A stretch of 64,000 bases of DNA, from contig CABUCM010000007.1 in assembly GCA_902490005.1 (NCBI GenBank), positions 1 through 64,000 on the forward strand. The letters are read 5' to 3'. Position 1 is the stretch's first letter. Each line of letters opens with the position of its first letter. The notes under the pieces are model-generated. The model ran no database searches. It saw only the letters and a list, made by a program, of their open reading frames with translations, and was not told where the DNA came from. The position numbers and the translations under genes are program-made. Below, piece after piece: positions 9,021-18,854 of this stretch. The stretch is from an uncultured Ruminiclostridium sp. GTDB taxonomy: Bacteria; Bacillota; Clostridia; Oscillospirales; Acutalibacteraceae.

Positions 9021-9488
9021 CTAATCTTCTTTTTTGTCGTCGCAAGCTTCCTCGCTGCTGTCCGCCTGTCCGCAGCAGCAATCGCCGGATTTTTCGCTTT
9101 CAGCGCTGTCTCCCTCTGGAACAGTCTCCTGCGCGATCTTAGCACCGCAGCAATTGCAGTAACTGGAACCAATATTGTTTTCAAAACCACACTTAGGGCA
9201 TTTCACTAGATTCTTCAGTTCATCAATCTGTTGATTAATGGCGGCTAAACTTTCATAAAGATCTTCGATGATTTTAATACTGTCTGCAATCAAAGCGCTG
9301 TTGTCTTCCCCAGTCTGCTTTCCGTCGTAGACAATCCGGCCCAACGCTTCAAAATGCTTATTGATATCGCCATTCAGATCGGCCGCGCTGATCTTCAGCC
9401 TTGACAAATCATAAAGCTTAGTCGCGCCTTTTCCCACCGCGTTAGCAGCAGATTTGGCATTTATAACAACATCTTCTAAGATACCCAT
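9021..9488 (-). CDS. Zinc-ribbon protein with cysteine-rich acidic tail
   Basis: The 155-residue soluble protein begins with an amphipathic helical region (MGILEDVVINAKSAANAVGKG), then coiled helices to about residue 90. A C4 zinc ribbon follows: CPKCGFENNIGSSYCNCCG. The last ~35 residues are acidic and cysteine-rich (GDCCCGQ, EEACDDKKED). The ATG at 9488 has AGGAG 8 bases upstream. Proteins of this kind are common in Clostridia and have no assigned role; a scaffold or adaptor is possible. The CCC cluster in the tail is unusual and could bind extra metal. Confidence 0.75.
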   Translation of the reverse strand: MGILEDVVINAKSAANAVGKGATKLYDLSRLKISAADLNGDINKHFEALGRIVYDGKQTGEDNSALIADSIKIIEDLYESLAAINQQIDELKNLVKCPKCGFENNIGSSYCNCCGAKIAQETVPEGDSAESEKSGDCCCGQADSSEEACDDKKED

Positions 9489-9587
9489 ATTGATCACTCC
9501 TAATTTCATAATATTAATATTATACCATTTCTTTTCAGCTTATTCAACGATGGGATATGTGTAAAAAGGAAACATTTTGTGAATTTT

Positions 9588-10547
9588 TTAGGAATAAATT
9601 CCACCGCCCAAAAATTCTCTCAGCAAGGAATCTTTGGGAACCAACTCAGTATCGATCTGCACAAATCTGTTCAGCTGCCATTTTAATTCCATAGCCGTTT
9701 CATAAAAATCACTATTTGGCTTGATGAAATCCAAAAGCATCAGTGCATCGTGGCACAGAACGCAGGGTTCGTAAATATGAATTGAATTTACCGTAATATC
9801 GCTGGTACGCTTATACGGCTGAATAAATAAATTTTCTCCCCGGCAGACAGAACCCCAGCTTTTCAAAGTTTTTTCCGGGTCGGTGGCACGAAAATGATAG
9901 TCCCGCACCAAACGCCTTACCAGTCTGAGATTCCGCGGAGATAAAATAATTTCATCACGGTCCTTAATTCCCTGCTTTACGCTGACATACATCTTTAGGA
10001 TTTTATCCTCTGGAAGATGGGCGTTTACCAATGGATTTAAGGCGTGGATCCCCTCTACGATCGCGATACCGCCCGGCGGCAATTGTATCTCTGTCACGTC
10101 AGGCATAGGCTGCTTTTTCTCAAAATCAAAAGTCGGCTTTTTGCAGTAGCCCCGATTGGACAAGTCTAAAAGGCAGTTTTCCACCTGTTCTAAGTTTAAC
10201 GCCCTGATATCCTCGTAATCATATTCGCCGCTATCTAAAATAGGCGCCTTGCCGTCCCCCATAAAAAAGTCATCTAAGGAAATCTGAATGGCGCTAACGC
10301 CTTTTTCTTTCAGCAGCTCTGCTAACATGCGGGCTGTGGTGGTTTTTCCGCTGCCGGAAGGCCCGGCAAGCATAATAACTTTACAGTCGTTTTTTAAAGA
10401 AAAAACATCCCGCGCCACCTCTTTGACCGCAGAAAGATAGGCCCCCTCTACCTGACGGATTAGTTCTTCCGGGGCTTCCCTGGCCGCCTCATTGATTTCA
10501 TGGAAACGGTTCACATATTTATGATAGCTGTTGGCAAAATTGATCAT
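9588..10547 (-). CDS. Uridine kinase-like nucleoside kinase
   Basis: The 319-residue protein has a P-loop GPSGSGKTTTA near residue 60 and the uridine-kinase motifs SLDDFFMGDGK, YDYEDIRALN and IAIVEGIHALN. It also has an RRLVRDYHFR arginine-rich lid. It should phosphorylate a nucleoside with ATP. An N-terminal extension of about 50 residues separates it from classical Udk (about 210 residues) and places it with the clostridial long nucleoside kinases. Substrate is unknown. It overlaps the 3' end of hemZ by 29 bases and is the last gene of that operon. Confidence 0.85.
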   Translation of the reverse strand: MINFANSYHKYVNRFHEINEAAREAPEELIRQVEGAYLSAVKEVARDVFSLKNDCKVIMLAGPSGSGKTTTARMLAELLKEKGVSAIQISLDDFFMGDGKAPILDSGEYDYEDIRALNLEQVENCLLDLSNRGYCKKPTFDFEKKQPMPDVTEIQLPPGGIAIVEGIHALNPLVNAHLPEDKILKMYVSVKQGIKDRDEIILSPRNLRLVRRLVRDYHFRATDPEKTLKSWGSVCRGENLFIQPYKRTSDITVNSIHIYEPCVLCHDALMLLDFIKPNSDFYETAMELKWQLNRFVQIDTELVPKDSLLREFLGGGIYS

Positions 10548-12009
10548 AAAACCGCCTCACTTGTTTTTTTCTTTCCAGCATTTCCTCAAATCTGGAAAGA
10601 TATTCATAAGGATATTTAAAATTAAACACCCTTTCTAAGTATTCCCCCTGTGGCTGCTTCAGCTTGGTTACAGCTCCAGCCCCACAGGCTAAAATCGTAT
10701 GAGTTTCATCCATCACATATACATTATAAAAGCTCTCAAACCCAGATTTTGCCCAACCAACATTTTCTAAATTTCCCACCATTTTGCTTTGGCGGTAAAG
10801 ATAATATGGAAAATATCCATGCGCCGGCAAAATTCCCCCGGCATAATCCAGCATCTGTGCCGTTTCTACGCATTCGTCCTTGTAAAGCTTTTTCCCCTCC
10901 AAAGTCAGTTTAGAGGATTTTTTCATCGCCAAGGTATGAATGGTGATGCTTTCCGGATCCAGCCGGCAAATCTCCTGCAGGGTATTCTGAAAGCTTTCCA
11001 GAGAATCTCCCGGCAGCCCGGCGATCAGATCCATATTGATATGCCCGAAGCCCTCTTTCCGCGCTAAATGAAACGCCTCTATCGTTTGGGCCGCGCTGTG
11101 CTTTCTGCCGATCAGCTCCAGCACCTGGTTATTTAAGGTTTGCGGGTTAATGCTGATGCGATCCACGCCGTACTGTTTCATAGCCCGCAGCTTTTCCGGG
11201 GTAATAGTATCCGGCCGTCCCGCCTCAACTGTAAATTCCCGGCAATGGGAGAAGTCAAATTGATTTCGGATCGTTTTCAAAAGCAAAGCCATCTGTTCCC
11301 CGGTCAAAGTGGTGGGCGTTCCTCCACCGATATAAACAGACTCCAGCCGCAAATTTAATTCTTTGGCGGTCTGAGCGGTTTTTTCCAGTTCCAGGCACAA
11401 ATGCTCCACATAGTCTGGAATCATTTTATGCGCCCGTTCAATAGTTTGTGATACAAAAGAACAATAGGCGCACCTAGTTGGACAAAAAGGAATAGAAACA
11501 TAAAGGCTGTAAGAATCCTTTTTGGACAGAGATAAAAGCTTCTGTTCCGCCTTCATGGTAAACGCCGCTAGTTCCGTCTTGTTTTCAGACACCAGAAGCT
11601 GGTTTTTAAAGTATTCTTTGGCCCCTTCTTCCCCAAGCTCCGCAGTCAGTCTTCGCATCAGTTTAATAGGCCGTACTCCGGTCAAAATACCCCAGCTTGG
11701 AACTATTTCTGTCAGCTTTGTCAGCAAGGAAAACAATAAAACAGCCAGTCTCCGCTCGCATTCTTTGGTGAAATCCGGCGTATCGGCAGGCAAAAAGAAG
11801 CCTTCCTCCATTTTTTCGCCGTTTCGGCACAAGGAGGCGGATAACTGTACCCCCATCTCTGCCGGCTCCAGAAAAGCAGAGGCCCAAAAGAGTTCTGATG
11901 GGTCAGGCTCCCGGTCTTTCACCACGATAATCTTTTCATTTGGAAAAAAAATCCTGCACAGATTTTCCAGCTCATAATGAAAATCATGGTTTCTAATATA
12001 AATCGTCAT
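10519..12009 (-). CDS. hemZ: Coproporphyrinogen III dehydrogenase-like radical SAM protein HemZ
   Basis: The protein has 496 residues. A radical SAM core begins at the CxxxCxxC cluster C176, C180, C183 (FCPTRCAYCSF), followed by SVYIGGGTPTTL and the HemN-like DRISINPQTL. The ~165-residue N-terminal region (ILTGVRPIKLMRR) is specific to HemZ. The family is named for oxygen-independent coproporphyrinogen oxidation, but no other haem genes are nearby and its in vivo substrate is doubtful. Gene ends overlap on both sides (17 bases with the MBL gene upstream, 29 with the kinase downstream), marking a tight operon. Confidence 0.92.
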   Translation of the reverse strand: MTIYIRNHDFHYELENLCRIFFPNEKIIVVKDREPDPSELFWASAFLEPAEMGVQLSASLCRNGEKMEEGFFLPADTPDFTKECERRLAVLLFSLLTKLTEIVPSWGILTGVRPIKLMRRLTAELGEEGAKEYFKNQLLVSENKTELAAFTMKAEQKLLSLSKKDSYSLYVSIPFCPTRCAYCSFVSQTIERAHKMIPDYVEHLCLELEKTAQTAKELNLRLESVYIGGGTPTTLTGEQMALLLKTIRNQFDFSHCREFTVEAGRPDTITPEKLRAMKQYGVDRISINPQTLNNQVLELIGRKHSAAQTIEAFHLARKEGFGHINMDLIAGLPGDSLESFQNTLQEICRLDPESITIHTLAMKKSSKLTLEGKKLYKDECVETAQMLDYAGGILPAHGYFPYYLYRQSKMVGNLENVGWAKSGFESFYNVYVMDETHTILACGAGAVTKLKQPQGEYLERVFNFKYPYEYLSRFEEMLERKKQVRRFYDQFCQQLS

Positions 12010-12637
12010 AATTCGTTTGTCCTAAATAAGGATTATTCTCTCTTTCCTTTTGGAGTGTCGTTGGGGCGCCGTGCCCGGGATACACTAGGTATTCCCCTTC
12101 CAAAGCCGCAAGCTTAGATAAAGAAGCCCTCATTTCCGCAAAGTTCCCGGTAGGGAAATCCGTTCTTCCAATGCTGAAACGCATTAAGGTATCGCCGGTA
12201 AAAAGAAGATTTCCCAGGCAATAAACACATCCCCCTGAGGTGTGTCCAGGCGTGGAAAGAATCTTGATTGCTTCTCCGTCAAAAGGGAGTTCATCGCCTT
12301 CTCTCACGGTGACATCGGGCTGAAAAGGCGCGACCGGGCAATAAAACACCTTTCCAAGGTTCAATTCTCCGTCGGCAACAAACCGAGCTTCTGTTTGACC
12401 AATCACAACTTTCCCGTGGGTCATTTTTTGATAATAGGCCGCGCCGCCGATATGGTCAAAGTGGCCGTGCGTCAGCAGAATATATCGAATATTGTCAAGC
12501 CCGATCTCCTTGACAGCGTCATCCAATTCGTCACAGGCCATTCCAGGGTCTACCAAAAAGGCATCACTCGATGTTTCTGATTGAACCAGATAGCAATTGG
12601 TATCCATGGGTCCCACGATAAATCTTTGAACCTGCAT
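11993..12637 (-). CDS. Glyoxalase II-like MBL-fold hydrolase
   Basis: The 214-residue metallo-beta-lactamase-fold protein carries the metal motif H57-x-H59-x-D61-H62 (LTHGHFDHIGG), a later His in STPGHTSGG, an Asp in FTGDTLM and a final His in VYPGHGAPTT. It fits the YcbL/glyoxalase II-like group, cytosolic thioester or related hydrolases with two metal ions. ATG at 12637 follows GGAGG. It stands between dtd and hemZ, an arrangement shared by many Clostridia. Confidence 0.9.
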   Translation of the reverse strand: MQVQRFIVGPMDTNCYLVQSETSSDAFLVDPGMACDELDDAVKEIGLDNIRYILLTHGHFDHIGGAAYYQKMTHGKVVIGQTEARFVADGELNLGKVFYCPVAPFQPDVTVREGDELPFDGEAIKILSTPGHTSGGCVYCLGNLLFTGDTLMRFSIGRTDFPTGNFAEMRASLSKLAALEGEYLVYPGHGAPTTLQKERENNPYLGQTNYDDLY

Positions 12638-12669
12638 CAGAAAACCTCCACTTACGATAGATTTGAGAT

Positions 12670-12699
12670 AAAACCACAGCCACAGGCTGTGTGTTTTCT
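12670..12699 (-). terminator. Weak hairpin between dtd and MBL genes
   Basis: ACAGCC pairs with GGCTGT around a 3-base loop, flanked by A and T runs. In the minus direction it is followed by UUUUAUCU. It may partly terminate after dtd. Confidence 0.5.
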
Positions 12700-12739
12700 G
12701 GCGTGCTTACGTGAATCAATTAATTTTGCGGCTGCTTTT

Positions 12740-13189
12740 TTAAAGCTCCTTGGTGTCCAACAAAATGGTCACAGGACCGTCGTTGATTAAGGATACCTTC
12801 ATATCCGCGCCAAAGATCCCGGTTGCCACCTTTCGGATACCGGTTTCTGATAAATAACGGCAGAAGGTTTCGTACAGTTCTTTCGCTTCCCCAGGAAGGG
12901 CCGCCTTCGTAAAGGAAGGGCGTTTTCCTTTTTTACAGTCGGCGCAAAGCGTAAAATTAGAAACCACCAGAACCGAACCTCCGACGTCTAACGTGGAAAG
13001 GTTTAATTTTCCCTTTTCATCCTCAAATACCCGCAAAGCCGCGGTTTTATTAGCGAGCATTCTGGCCTCTTCTTTTCCATCTCCAGCTTCCACTCCCAAT
13101 AACACCAAAAAACCATTTGAAATATTAGAAACTATTTCGCCGTCAATGGAAACTGAGGCTTCCTGTACCCTTTGTAAAACAGCTTTCAT
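12740..13189 (-). CDS. dtd: D-aminoacyl-tRNA deacylase
   Basis: The 149-residue protein matches Dtd over its full length. It opens MKAVLQRVQEASVSIDG. The nucleophile-region motif reads SNFTLCADCKKGKRPSF and the Gly-cisPro motif NDGPVTILLD is near the end. It cleaves D-amino acids (and glycine from tRNA-Ala) off tRNA in the cytosol. It lies 21 bases downstream of the RelA gene, in a recJ-relA-dtd order usual for Clostridia. Confidence 0.96.
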   Translation of the reverse strand: MKAVLQRVQEASVSIDGEIVSNISNGFLVLLGVEAGDGKEEARMLANKTAALRVFEDEKGKLNLSTLDVGGSVLVVSNFTLCADCKKGKRPSFTKAALPGEAKELYETFCRYLSETGIRKVATGIFGADMKVSLINDGPVTILLDTKEL

Positions 13190-13210
13190 TACAAAACATC
13201 CCGCCTTGTC

Positions 13211-15403
13211 TTATGATCGCCCGATGGAAATAATACCATTGATATTGGACAGCCTGGAAATTACAGATTTCAAATGATCCAAACCATTTACCGTGATGGT
13301 TGCGTAAATAATCGCGTTATTATCCTTCAGTTCTCTGGAATTTAAAGTGTGGATAAAGATATGCATACTGGACAGCTGATTGGTCAAATCTGCAAGCAGC
13401 CCAGTGCGGTCGGTAGCTAAAATCTCCAGAGTGGATTCAAACTCATCCTCAATATCGCCGGCCCAGTGTGCATTGACCCACCGTTCCGGTTCCATCGCTT
13501 TGGAAATATCCTTAGGAACATTGGTACAGTTCCGTTTATGGATCGAAACGCCGTACCCTCTGGTGATAAACCCGATAATATCATCGCCTGGCAGGGGATT
13601 GCAGCATTTTGAGAACTTGATTAAGCAGTTGTCAATGCCATCGATAATCACGCCGCCTGTAGCCTTGGAAGGCACTTTCTGATAACGGACTTCCGGATTT
13701 TCTTCCACAGGTTTTTTGATTTTATTATAATTCTCACGGATTCTAGGCATTAGCCGCCAAAGCTGAATTCCGCCGTAGCCGATAGCGGCGTACAAATCCT
13801 CGATGGTCTGACAATGCTGATGGTTGGCGATTTCCTCCAGGAAATCTTTCATCTCCGGCTCTGGAAGCTCGATATTGTTGCGGCGGAATTCCCTCTCGAT
13901 TTCCCCCTTGCCTTCCACAATATTTTCTTCCCGTTTTTCTTTTTTAAACCATTGGCGGATTTTATTCCTCGCCTCGCTGGTTTTAACTATTTTTAGCCAG
14001 TCCCGGCTAGGGCCGTGGCTTTCCTCTTTGGTGGTAAGCACGTCAATAATCTCGCCGGTTTTTACTTTATAGTCAATAGGGACGATTCTGCCGTCCACCT
14101 TCGCGCCGATCATACGGTTGCCTACGGCACTATGGATCGCGTAGGCAAAATCGATCACCGTGGAACCGATAGGCAAGCTGATAACGTCTCCCTTCGGCGT
14201 AAATACAAAGACCTCTTCCGGTGCCAAATCTGTTTTAATAGTTCGTACCAGTTCGGTGGAGTCCACAGTGTCCTGCTGGTTTTCCAGCATTTGACGGACC
14301 CAGACCAGCCTTTGCTCGAAGGAATCGCTTTTGGTAAGCCCCAGCTTATATTTCCAGTGGGCCGCGATACCGTATTCCGCCGTGTGGTGCATTTCCCAGG
14401 TTCTGATCTGCACCTCAAAGGGAACGCCTTCTTTTCCCAGCACCGTGGTGTGCAGGGACTGGTAAAGGTTAGGTTTCGGAGTGGAAATATAATCCTTGAA
14501 CCGATTGGGAATGGGCCGGTACATATCGTGGATCATTCCTAAAACGTTGTAGCAGTCGTTTAGGGAATCCACAATCACCCGCACCGCGTAGATATCATAA
14601 ATTTCCTCCATGGATTTGCCTTGCACAAACACCTTGCGGTAAATCCCGTTGATGCTTTTCACCCGGCCGCCCAAGTGGACATTGGGAATTACGCTGCTGA
14701 CGCGGTCATAAATCTGTTTTTTAATTTTCTCTATAAAGGCTTCCCGCTCATTGGCTTTCATCGCCAGAGCGCTTTCGATTTCATGATAGCCGATAGGATC
14801 CAGGTAACGAAGGGAAATATCCTCCATTTCTTCCTTGAGGGCACGGATACCCAAACGGTGCGCGATGGGAGCATAAACCTCCATGGTTTCCAAGGCTTTA
14901 TCTCGGCGCTTCTGGTCGGGCATAAACTCGATGGTCCGCATATTATGGAGCCGGTCCGCCAGCTTAATGATGATGACCCGGATATCGTCCGCCATAGCGA
15001 TAAGCATTTTTCTAAGATTTTCCGCCTGCTGCTCCTCACGGGAGGAATAGGGAATCCGTCCCAGCTTAGTGACGCCGTCGGTCAGATTAGCGACCTCGGC
15101 GCCAAACATTTTTTTGATTTCTTCTAAACCTACCGGCGTATCCTCCACTACGTCATGGAGCAGGGACGCCACGATAGAATCGGTATCCATGCCCAGTTCC
15201 ACCAAAATATAAGCCACGGAAACCGGATGCAGAATATACGGCACACCGGAACGGCGCTTTTGATCCCCATGGGATTTCCGAGCGAACTGATAGGCCCGGT
15301 CGATTTTTTCCATATCGAAATCCCTATCGCTGTCTTGTAAAAGCGCTTTTAACTCTTCATAAGTATGATCCGTTTTTTTATCCAAACGATGACCGTCAGA
15401 CAT
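13211..15403 (-). CDS. relA: Bifunctional (p)ppGpp synthetase/hydrolase
   Basis: The 730-residue long RSH protein has an intact HD hydrolase domain (LLHDVVEDTPV, DRLHNMRT). A synthetase domain contains PKPNLYQSLHTTV, followed by the TGS domain (VFVFTPKGDVISLP). A zinc-finger/CC domain (FSKCCNPLPGDDIIGF) and a C-terminal ACT domain complete it. Both catalytic motifs look intact, so it should make and destroy the alarmone. The start is the ATG at 15403, with GGAGGT 7 bases upstream, overlapping the recJ stop by 8 bases. A frame reaching 15412 has no better site. Confidence 0.96.
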   Translation of the reverse strand: MSDGHRLDKKTDHTYEELKALLQDSDRDFDMEKIDRAYQFARKSHGDQKRRSGVPYILHPVSVAYILVELGMDTDSIVASLLHDVVEDTPVGLEEIKKMFGAEVANLTDGVTKLGRIPYSSREEQQAENLRKMLIAMADDIRVIIIKLADRLHNMRTIEFMPDQKRRDKALETMEVYAPIAHRLGIRALKEEMEDISLRYLDPIGYHEIESALAMKANEREAFIEKIKKQIYDRVSSVIPNVHLGGRVKSINGIYRKVFVQGKSMEEIYDIYAVRVIVDSLNDCYNVLGMIHDMYRPIPNRFKDYISTPKPNLYQSLHTTVLGKEGVPFEVQIRTWEMHHTAEYGIAAHWKYKLGLTKSDSFEQRLVWVRQMLENQQDTVDSTELVRTIKTDLAPEEVFVFTPKGDVISLPIGSTVIDFAYAIHSAVGNRMIGAKVDGRIVPIDYKVKTGEIIDVLTTKEESHGPSRDWLKIVKTSEARNKIRQWFKKEKREENIVEGKGEIEREFRRNNIELPEPEMKDFLEEIANHQHCQTIEDLYAAIGYGGIQLWRLMPRIRENYNKIKKPVEENPEVRYQKVPSKATGGVIIDGIDNCLIKFSKCCNPLPGDDIIGFITRGYGVSIHKRNCTNVPKDISKAMEPERWVNAHWAGDIEDEFESTLEILATDRTGLLADLTNQLSSMHIFIHTLNSRELKDNNAIIYATITVNGLDHLKSVISRLSNINGIISIGRS

Positions 15404-17468
15404 TCTGCACACCTCCCTCTTTCTCTTGGGTTCTAATCTGTTGTAAAAGGATAGAATCCTCTAAATTTACTTTTCCAGAAACCTGGCTGAGCGTGACCTG
15501 ACAGAGAGCCCCGCTGATATGTAGCGTAACCAGCCCCAGCTCATCCATGACATCTAAAATCAGGTACAGCATCCCAAATGGAATCTTTTTTCCTAACCGG
15601 AAATATAAAACGTCAAGGCCGTAATTCCAGCCTTTTTGTTCCCGCAAATAGCGATAAACAACCGCAAATTGTTCCCGGCTGGGCAGTAATTTTTCTTTTT
15701 CCTGTTTAGAAAGGGATTCTCCCCTTCTAGCCCTTTCATAAAGGGCCTCCTCGTGCAGCAAAGCATCCTCATCCACCCCGTTAAGCTTTAAATCCCGGAT
15801 GTGAATGGATAAGGACGCCTCTCCCCGGTACTCATTCTTTTCCAGGGTTACCGCCAGGTCTAAAACGTCACCAGGCTGATAAGGGAATTCTTCCGGAGTC
15901 ACAGAAAAACGCATAGCGGTGATTTTTACTTCATCCCGCTGAAACGCCAGTCTCAGGTGCTTGCGGTTGCCGCAAGGCATTACCGCCGTAAGCACCATAG
16001 AATACAGTCCCAATAACGGAGAGGGGTTCCCGGTGCCAAAAGGCTCTAAAAGCGCAAGCTCCTCTACAATATCCAACGACAGCACCTGGGGCCGCAATTT
16101 GCAGTCCAAAGAAAGCTTTAAATGGGGCATCTGAGGGTATTCCCGCGCCGCGTAAGCGTTGAGAGCACAACGAAACGCGTCGATTTTATCTGTTTTCAGG
16201 GTGACACCCGCCGCCATGGGATGCCCGCCGAAACGAACCAAATATTCCCGGCAGTGATAAATGGCGTCGGATAAAGAAAAGCCCTCCACGCTGCGTCCGG
16301 AGCCTCTGGAAAGCTCTCCTTCTTTAGAAATAATGATACAGGGCTTTCCATATTTTTCTACAAAACGGGAAGCTACGATACCAACTACGCCGGCGTGCCA
16401 GTTTTCTCCGTCCACCACTAAAACCCGGTCAAAACGGCGCTCTGGATGGGTTTGTAGATAATCGTCAATTTGAAGAACGATATCGCCCTCTATTTTTTGG
16501 CGCTGCCGGTTTTGCTCTCCGATTTCCTGGGCCAAAGCCTCCGCCTCGTCAGGATATTCCGAAAGAAGAAGCTTTACCGCCTGACTGGAAGAACCCAGCC
16601 TGCCCGCCGCGTTAATTCTGGGAACGATGGAAAAAGCCACAGAGGTAGAAGTCAGTTTCTTCCCTTCCAGGCCCGCTTCTGCCAGCAACGCCTGGATTCC
16701 AAAACGGTCCGTACGGGAAAGTTGTGTTAAACCGTGTTTTACCAGCACCCGGTTGTCTTTCACCAAAGGAACGATGTCTCCAATCGTGCCGATAGAAACC
16801 AAGTCTGAGTAGTTTTCCAGCAGGGTGGCAAAGTCGCCTTCCTCTCCCTCTAAAGCGGCAATCAGTTGAAAGGTCACCCCCACACCCGCCATATCCTTAA
16901 AAGGGCAATTACAGTCCAGACGATGTGGGTCCACCACTGCCACCGCAGGAGGCAAAACATCTCCCTGCTGCTGATGGTGGTCGGTAATCACCGTATCCAT
17001 ATGTAACGAATTGGCGTACTCCACCTCTCGTCCTGCCGCGATCCCATTGTCCACTGTGATAATCAGCCGAACGCCTAATTCCGACAATTTTCGCACCGCG
17101 TCAATGTTCATGCCATATCCCTCGGCCTCACGCTCGGGAATATAGTACATCACGTCCGCGCCCAAGGACTCTAGATAGGAATATAGCAAGCTGGTAGAGG
17201 TTACGCCATCGGCATCATAATCTCCATAGATGCAAATTTTTTCAAACTGATCCAGCGCCCGGTGAATCCTCTCTACCGCCAAGTCCATATCATTTAGTAA
17301 AAAGGGGTCAAAGCAAGCTTCGGGAGTCCTTAAAAAATCTTCGATCTGCTCTTTGCCGCGGAACCCGCGGATCACCAGCATCATCGATAAAAACTGAGAA
17401 ATCCCATAGGTTTGTGAAATTGTTTTCACCATTTCCTTATCCAGCGGCGCCGTCACCCATTGTTTCAT
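15396..17468 (-). CDS. recJ: Single-stranded-DNA-specific exonuclease RecJ
   Basis: The protein has about 690 residues. The DHH phosphoesterase motifs are present in order: YGDYDADGVTS, VITDHHQQ, SIGTIGDIVPL and INAAGRLG, then the DHHA1 GWHAGVVGIVASR-type segment and RGSGRSVEGFSL. An OB-like region and a clostridial C-terminal extension complete it. It degrades ssDNA 5' to 3' in recombination and mismatch repair. The ATG at 17468 gives the usual N-terminus MKQWVTAPL. A TTG at 17474 has better spacing (6) from AGGTG, so the true start may be two codons earlier. Confidence 0.95.
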   Translation of the reverse strand: MKQWVTAPLDKEMVKTISQTYGISQFLSMMLVIRGFRGKEQIEDFLRTPEACFDPFLLNDMDLAVERIHRALDQFEKICIYGDYDADGVTSTSLLYSYLESLGADVMYYIPEREAEGYGMNIDAVRKLSELGVRLIITVDNGIAAGREVEYANSLHMDTVITDHHQQQGDVLPPAVAVVDPHRLDCNCPFKDMAGVGVTFQLIAALEGEEGDFATLLENYSDLVSIGTIGDIVPLVKDNRVLVKHGLTQLSRTDRFGIQALLAEAGLEGKKLTSTSVAFSIVPRINAAGRLGSSSQAVKLLLSEYPDEAEALAQEIGEQNRQRQKIEGDIVLQIDDYLQTHPERRFDRVLVVDGENWHAGVVGIVASRFVEKYGKPCIIISKEGELSRGSGRSVEGFSLSDAIYHCREYLVRFGGHPMAAGVTLKTDKIDAFRCALNAYAAREYPQMPHLKLSLDCKLRPQVLSLDIVEELALLEPFGTGNPSPLLGLYSMVLTAVMPCGNRKHLRLAFQRDEVKITAMRFSVTPEEFPYQPGDVLDLAVTLEKNEYRGEASLSIHIRDLKLNGVDEDALLHEEALYERARRGESLSKQEKEKLLPSREQFAVVYRYLREQKGWNYGLDVLYFRLGKKIPFGMLYLILDVMDELGLVTLHISGALCQVTLSQVSGKVNLEDSILLQQIRTQEKEGGVQNV

Positions 17469-17532
17469 ACTCAAAATCCACACCTACCCTATAAATAAAT
17501 ATTTTACCATTTTCTATACGGTTATTCAAGAA

Positions 17533-17569
17533 AAAGAAAAGCTCCCCGGCAAGTTCCAGGGAGCTTTTC
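17533..17569 (-). terminator. Terminator after cdaR
   Basis: GAAAAGCTCCC pairs with GGGAGCTTTTC and reads into UUUUU on the minus strand, 11 bases beyond the cdaR stop. This separates cdaA-cdaR from recJ. Confidence 0.88.
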
Positions 17570-17579
17570 TCACTTTTTA

Positions 17580-18854
17580 TCAACCTGAGGTATCCTTTAC
17601 ATCCACACTGACTGTATACTGACCGTATGCCCAGCAGCTTGTAGCGTCTTTGATCAAAAAGGTAACCTTCATTTCCTTATGGCCGGTATCTCGGTTTTCA
17701 AAATCCACTGTGCCCGTGATTTTATCCTCATTCAATGCTTCAATCTGATCCTTCGGCCCTACCACCACCACATCCACCTTATCAGAAAGCACCGTGGGGT
17801 TCTTGCCTGCAGGCACATTGATGCAGCTAAACTGGTCTTTGGTCACTGAAAACGTCTTCTGGCTAAACCCAGACAGATTGACTGTAACCGTAACTGTGCT
17901 GGCATTGCTCAGATTTCTGCATCCAATAGGCAATTCTACCTTTAAATCAAACACATTATGATCTGGATTCACTTCCGCGAAATCAATGGCAGGGAGCTCA
18001 ATTGTTTTCAAAGAGGCCATCGTGTCCTCTGGGCCGGCAATCTCCAAGGTAGCAGGAGAAATCGTCACGTCAGATGAATCGAAGCCGGAAGGCGTGTTCT
18101 GAAACACCGCTTTTACCGGAACCGTGGCCCGTTTTAAAACAACAATATCCGCCTGCACCTCTGTATTGCTGATAGTCAGCTGATTATAGTCATCTGTGCT
18201 CAGCTGATTCCCGCTGGCATCGTATAAAACAATCGGAACCGTTAAAGATTGAGAGGATGACAAGGTTTCGCTTATCGTATAATCCGCCTGTACCTTATCG
18301 ATCTTGTTTACAATGCTTTCCGGGCCGGAAATGGTAATTTTATCCGGTGTAAACTTTGTGGTACCAGCGAAATAGCTGGAGTCCGTTTTATACTGAATAT
18401 TATCCGTAATATCAAAAGACTGCTCCTTCAGCCGGTCTACCAGCACCTGAATGGTCTGGGGCACCAGGGAAGTTTGAGATATTTCATATCCGCTTAAAGT
18501 ACCCTGCTGTTTCGCAGAAAGCACTAGGGTATAAGTTCCGGCCCTGTCAATGGTGCCGGCCTGTAAGGCAGTTACTAAAATATTCTCTTTTTGAACCTGG
18601 CTGACAATAAAGCTGGAACCGGAAACAGAAACGCTGGCCGTTTGATTTCCGTTGAAAACCACCAGGTCGTTATCTTTAGCATTTTGAGACAACTCGATGG
18701 TCACAGGAATATCACTGATGACCTTATGGCTTTCCGTACTGGTGTTGGTAGCCGAAACCGTAAACCACAAAATGATGGATACCAGTATAGCAAACACCAT
18801 AACAAACTTATCATTATAAAACAGGCGCCCTACACTGAATTTATTTTTTTTCAT
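17580..18854 (-). CDS. cdaR: YbbR-domain regulator of diadenylate cyclase, CdaR
   Basis: The 424-residue protein has one N-terminal membrane segment (VMVFAILVSIILWFTVSA) followed by about four tandem extracytoplasmic YbbR repeats. Examples are ISDIPVTIEL, VPVKAVFQNTPSGFD and a repeated ITISGPES/LEIAGPED element. CdaR binds CdaA and tunes c-di-AMP synthesis from outside the membrane. The ATG overlaps the cdaA 3' end by 14 bases behind GGAGGGTG, so the two are translated together. A terminator follows, so glmM, the usual third gene, is not in this operon. Confidence 0.92.
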   Translation of the reverse strand: MKKNKFSVGRLFYNDKFVMVFAILVSIILWFTVSATNTSTESHKVISDIPVTIELSQNAKDNDLVVFNGNQTASVSVSGSSFIVSQVQKENILVTALQAGTIDRAGTYTLVLSAKQQGTLSGYEISQTSLVPQTIQVLVDRLKEQSFDITDNIQYKTDSSYFAGTTKFTPDKITISGPESIVNKIDKVQADYTISETLSSSQSLTVPIVLYDASGNQLSTDDYNQLTISNTEVQADIVVLKRATVPVKAVFQNTPSGFDSSDVTISPATLEIAGPEDTMASLKTIELPAIDFAEVNPDHNVFDLKVELPIGCRNLSNASTVTVTVNLSGFSQKTFSVTKDQFSCINVPAGKNPTVLSDKVDVVVVGPKDQIEALNEDKITGTVDFENRDTGHKEMKVTFLIKDATSCWAYGQYTVSVDVKDTSG

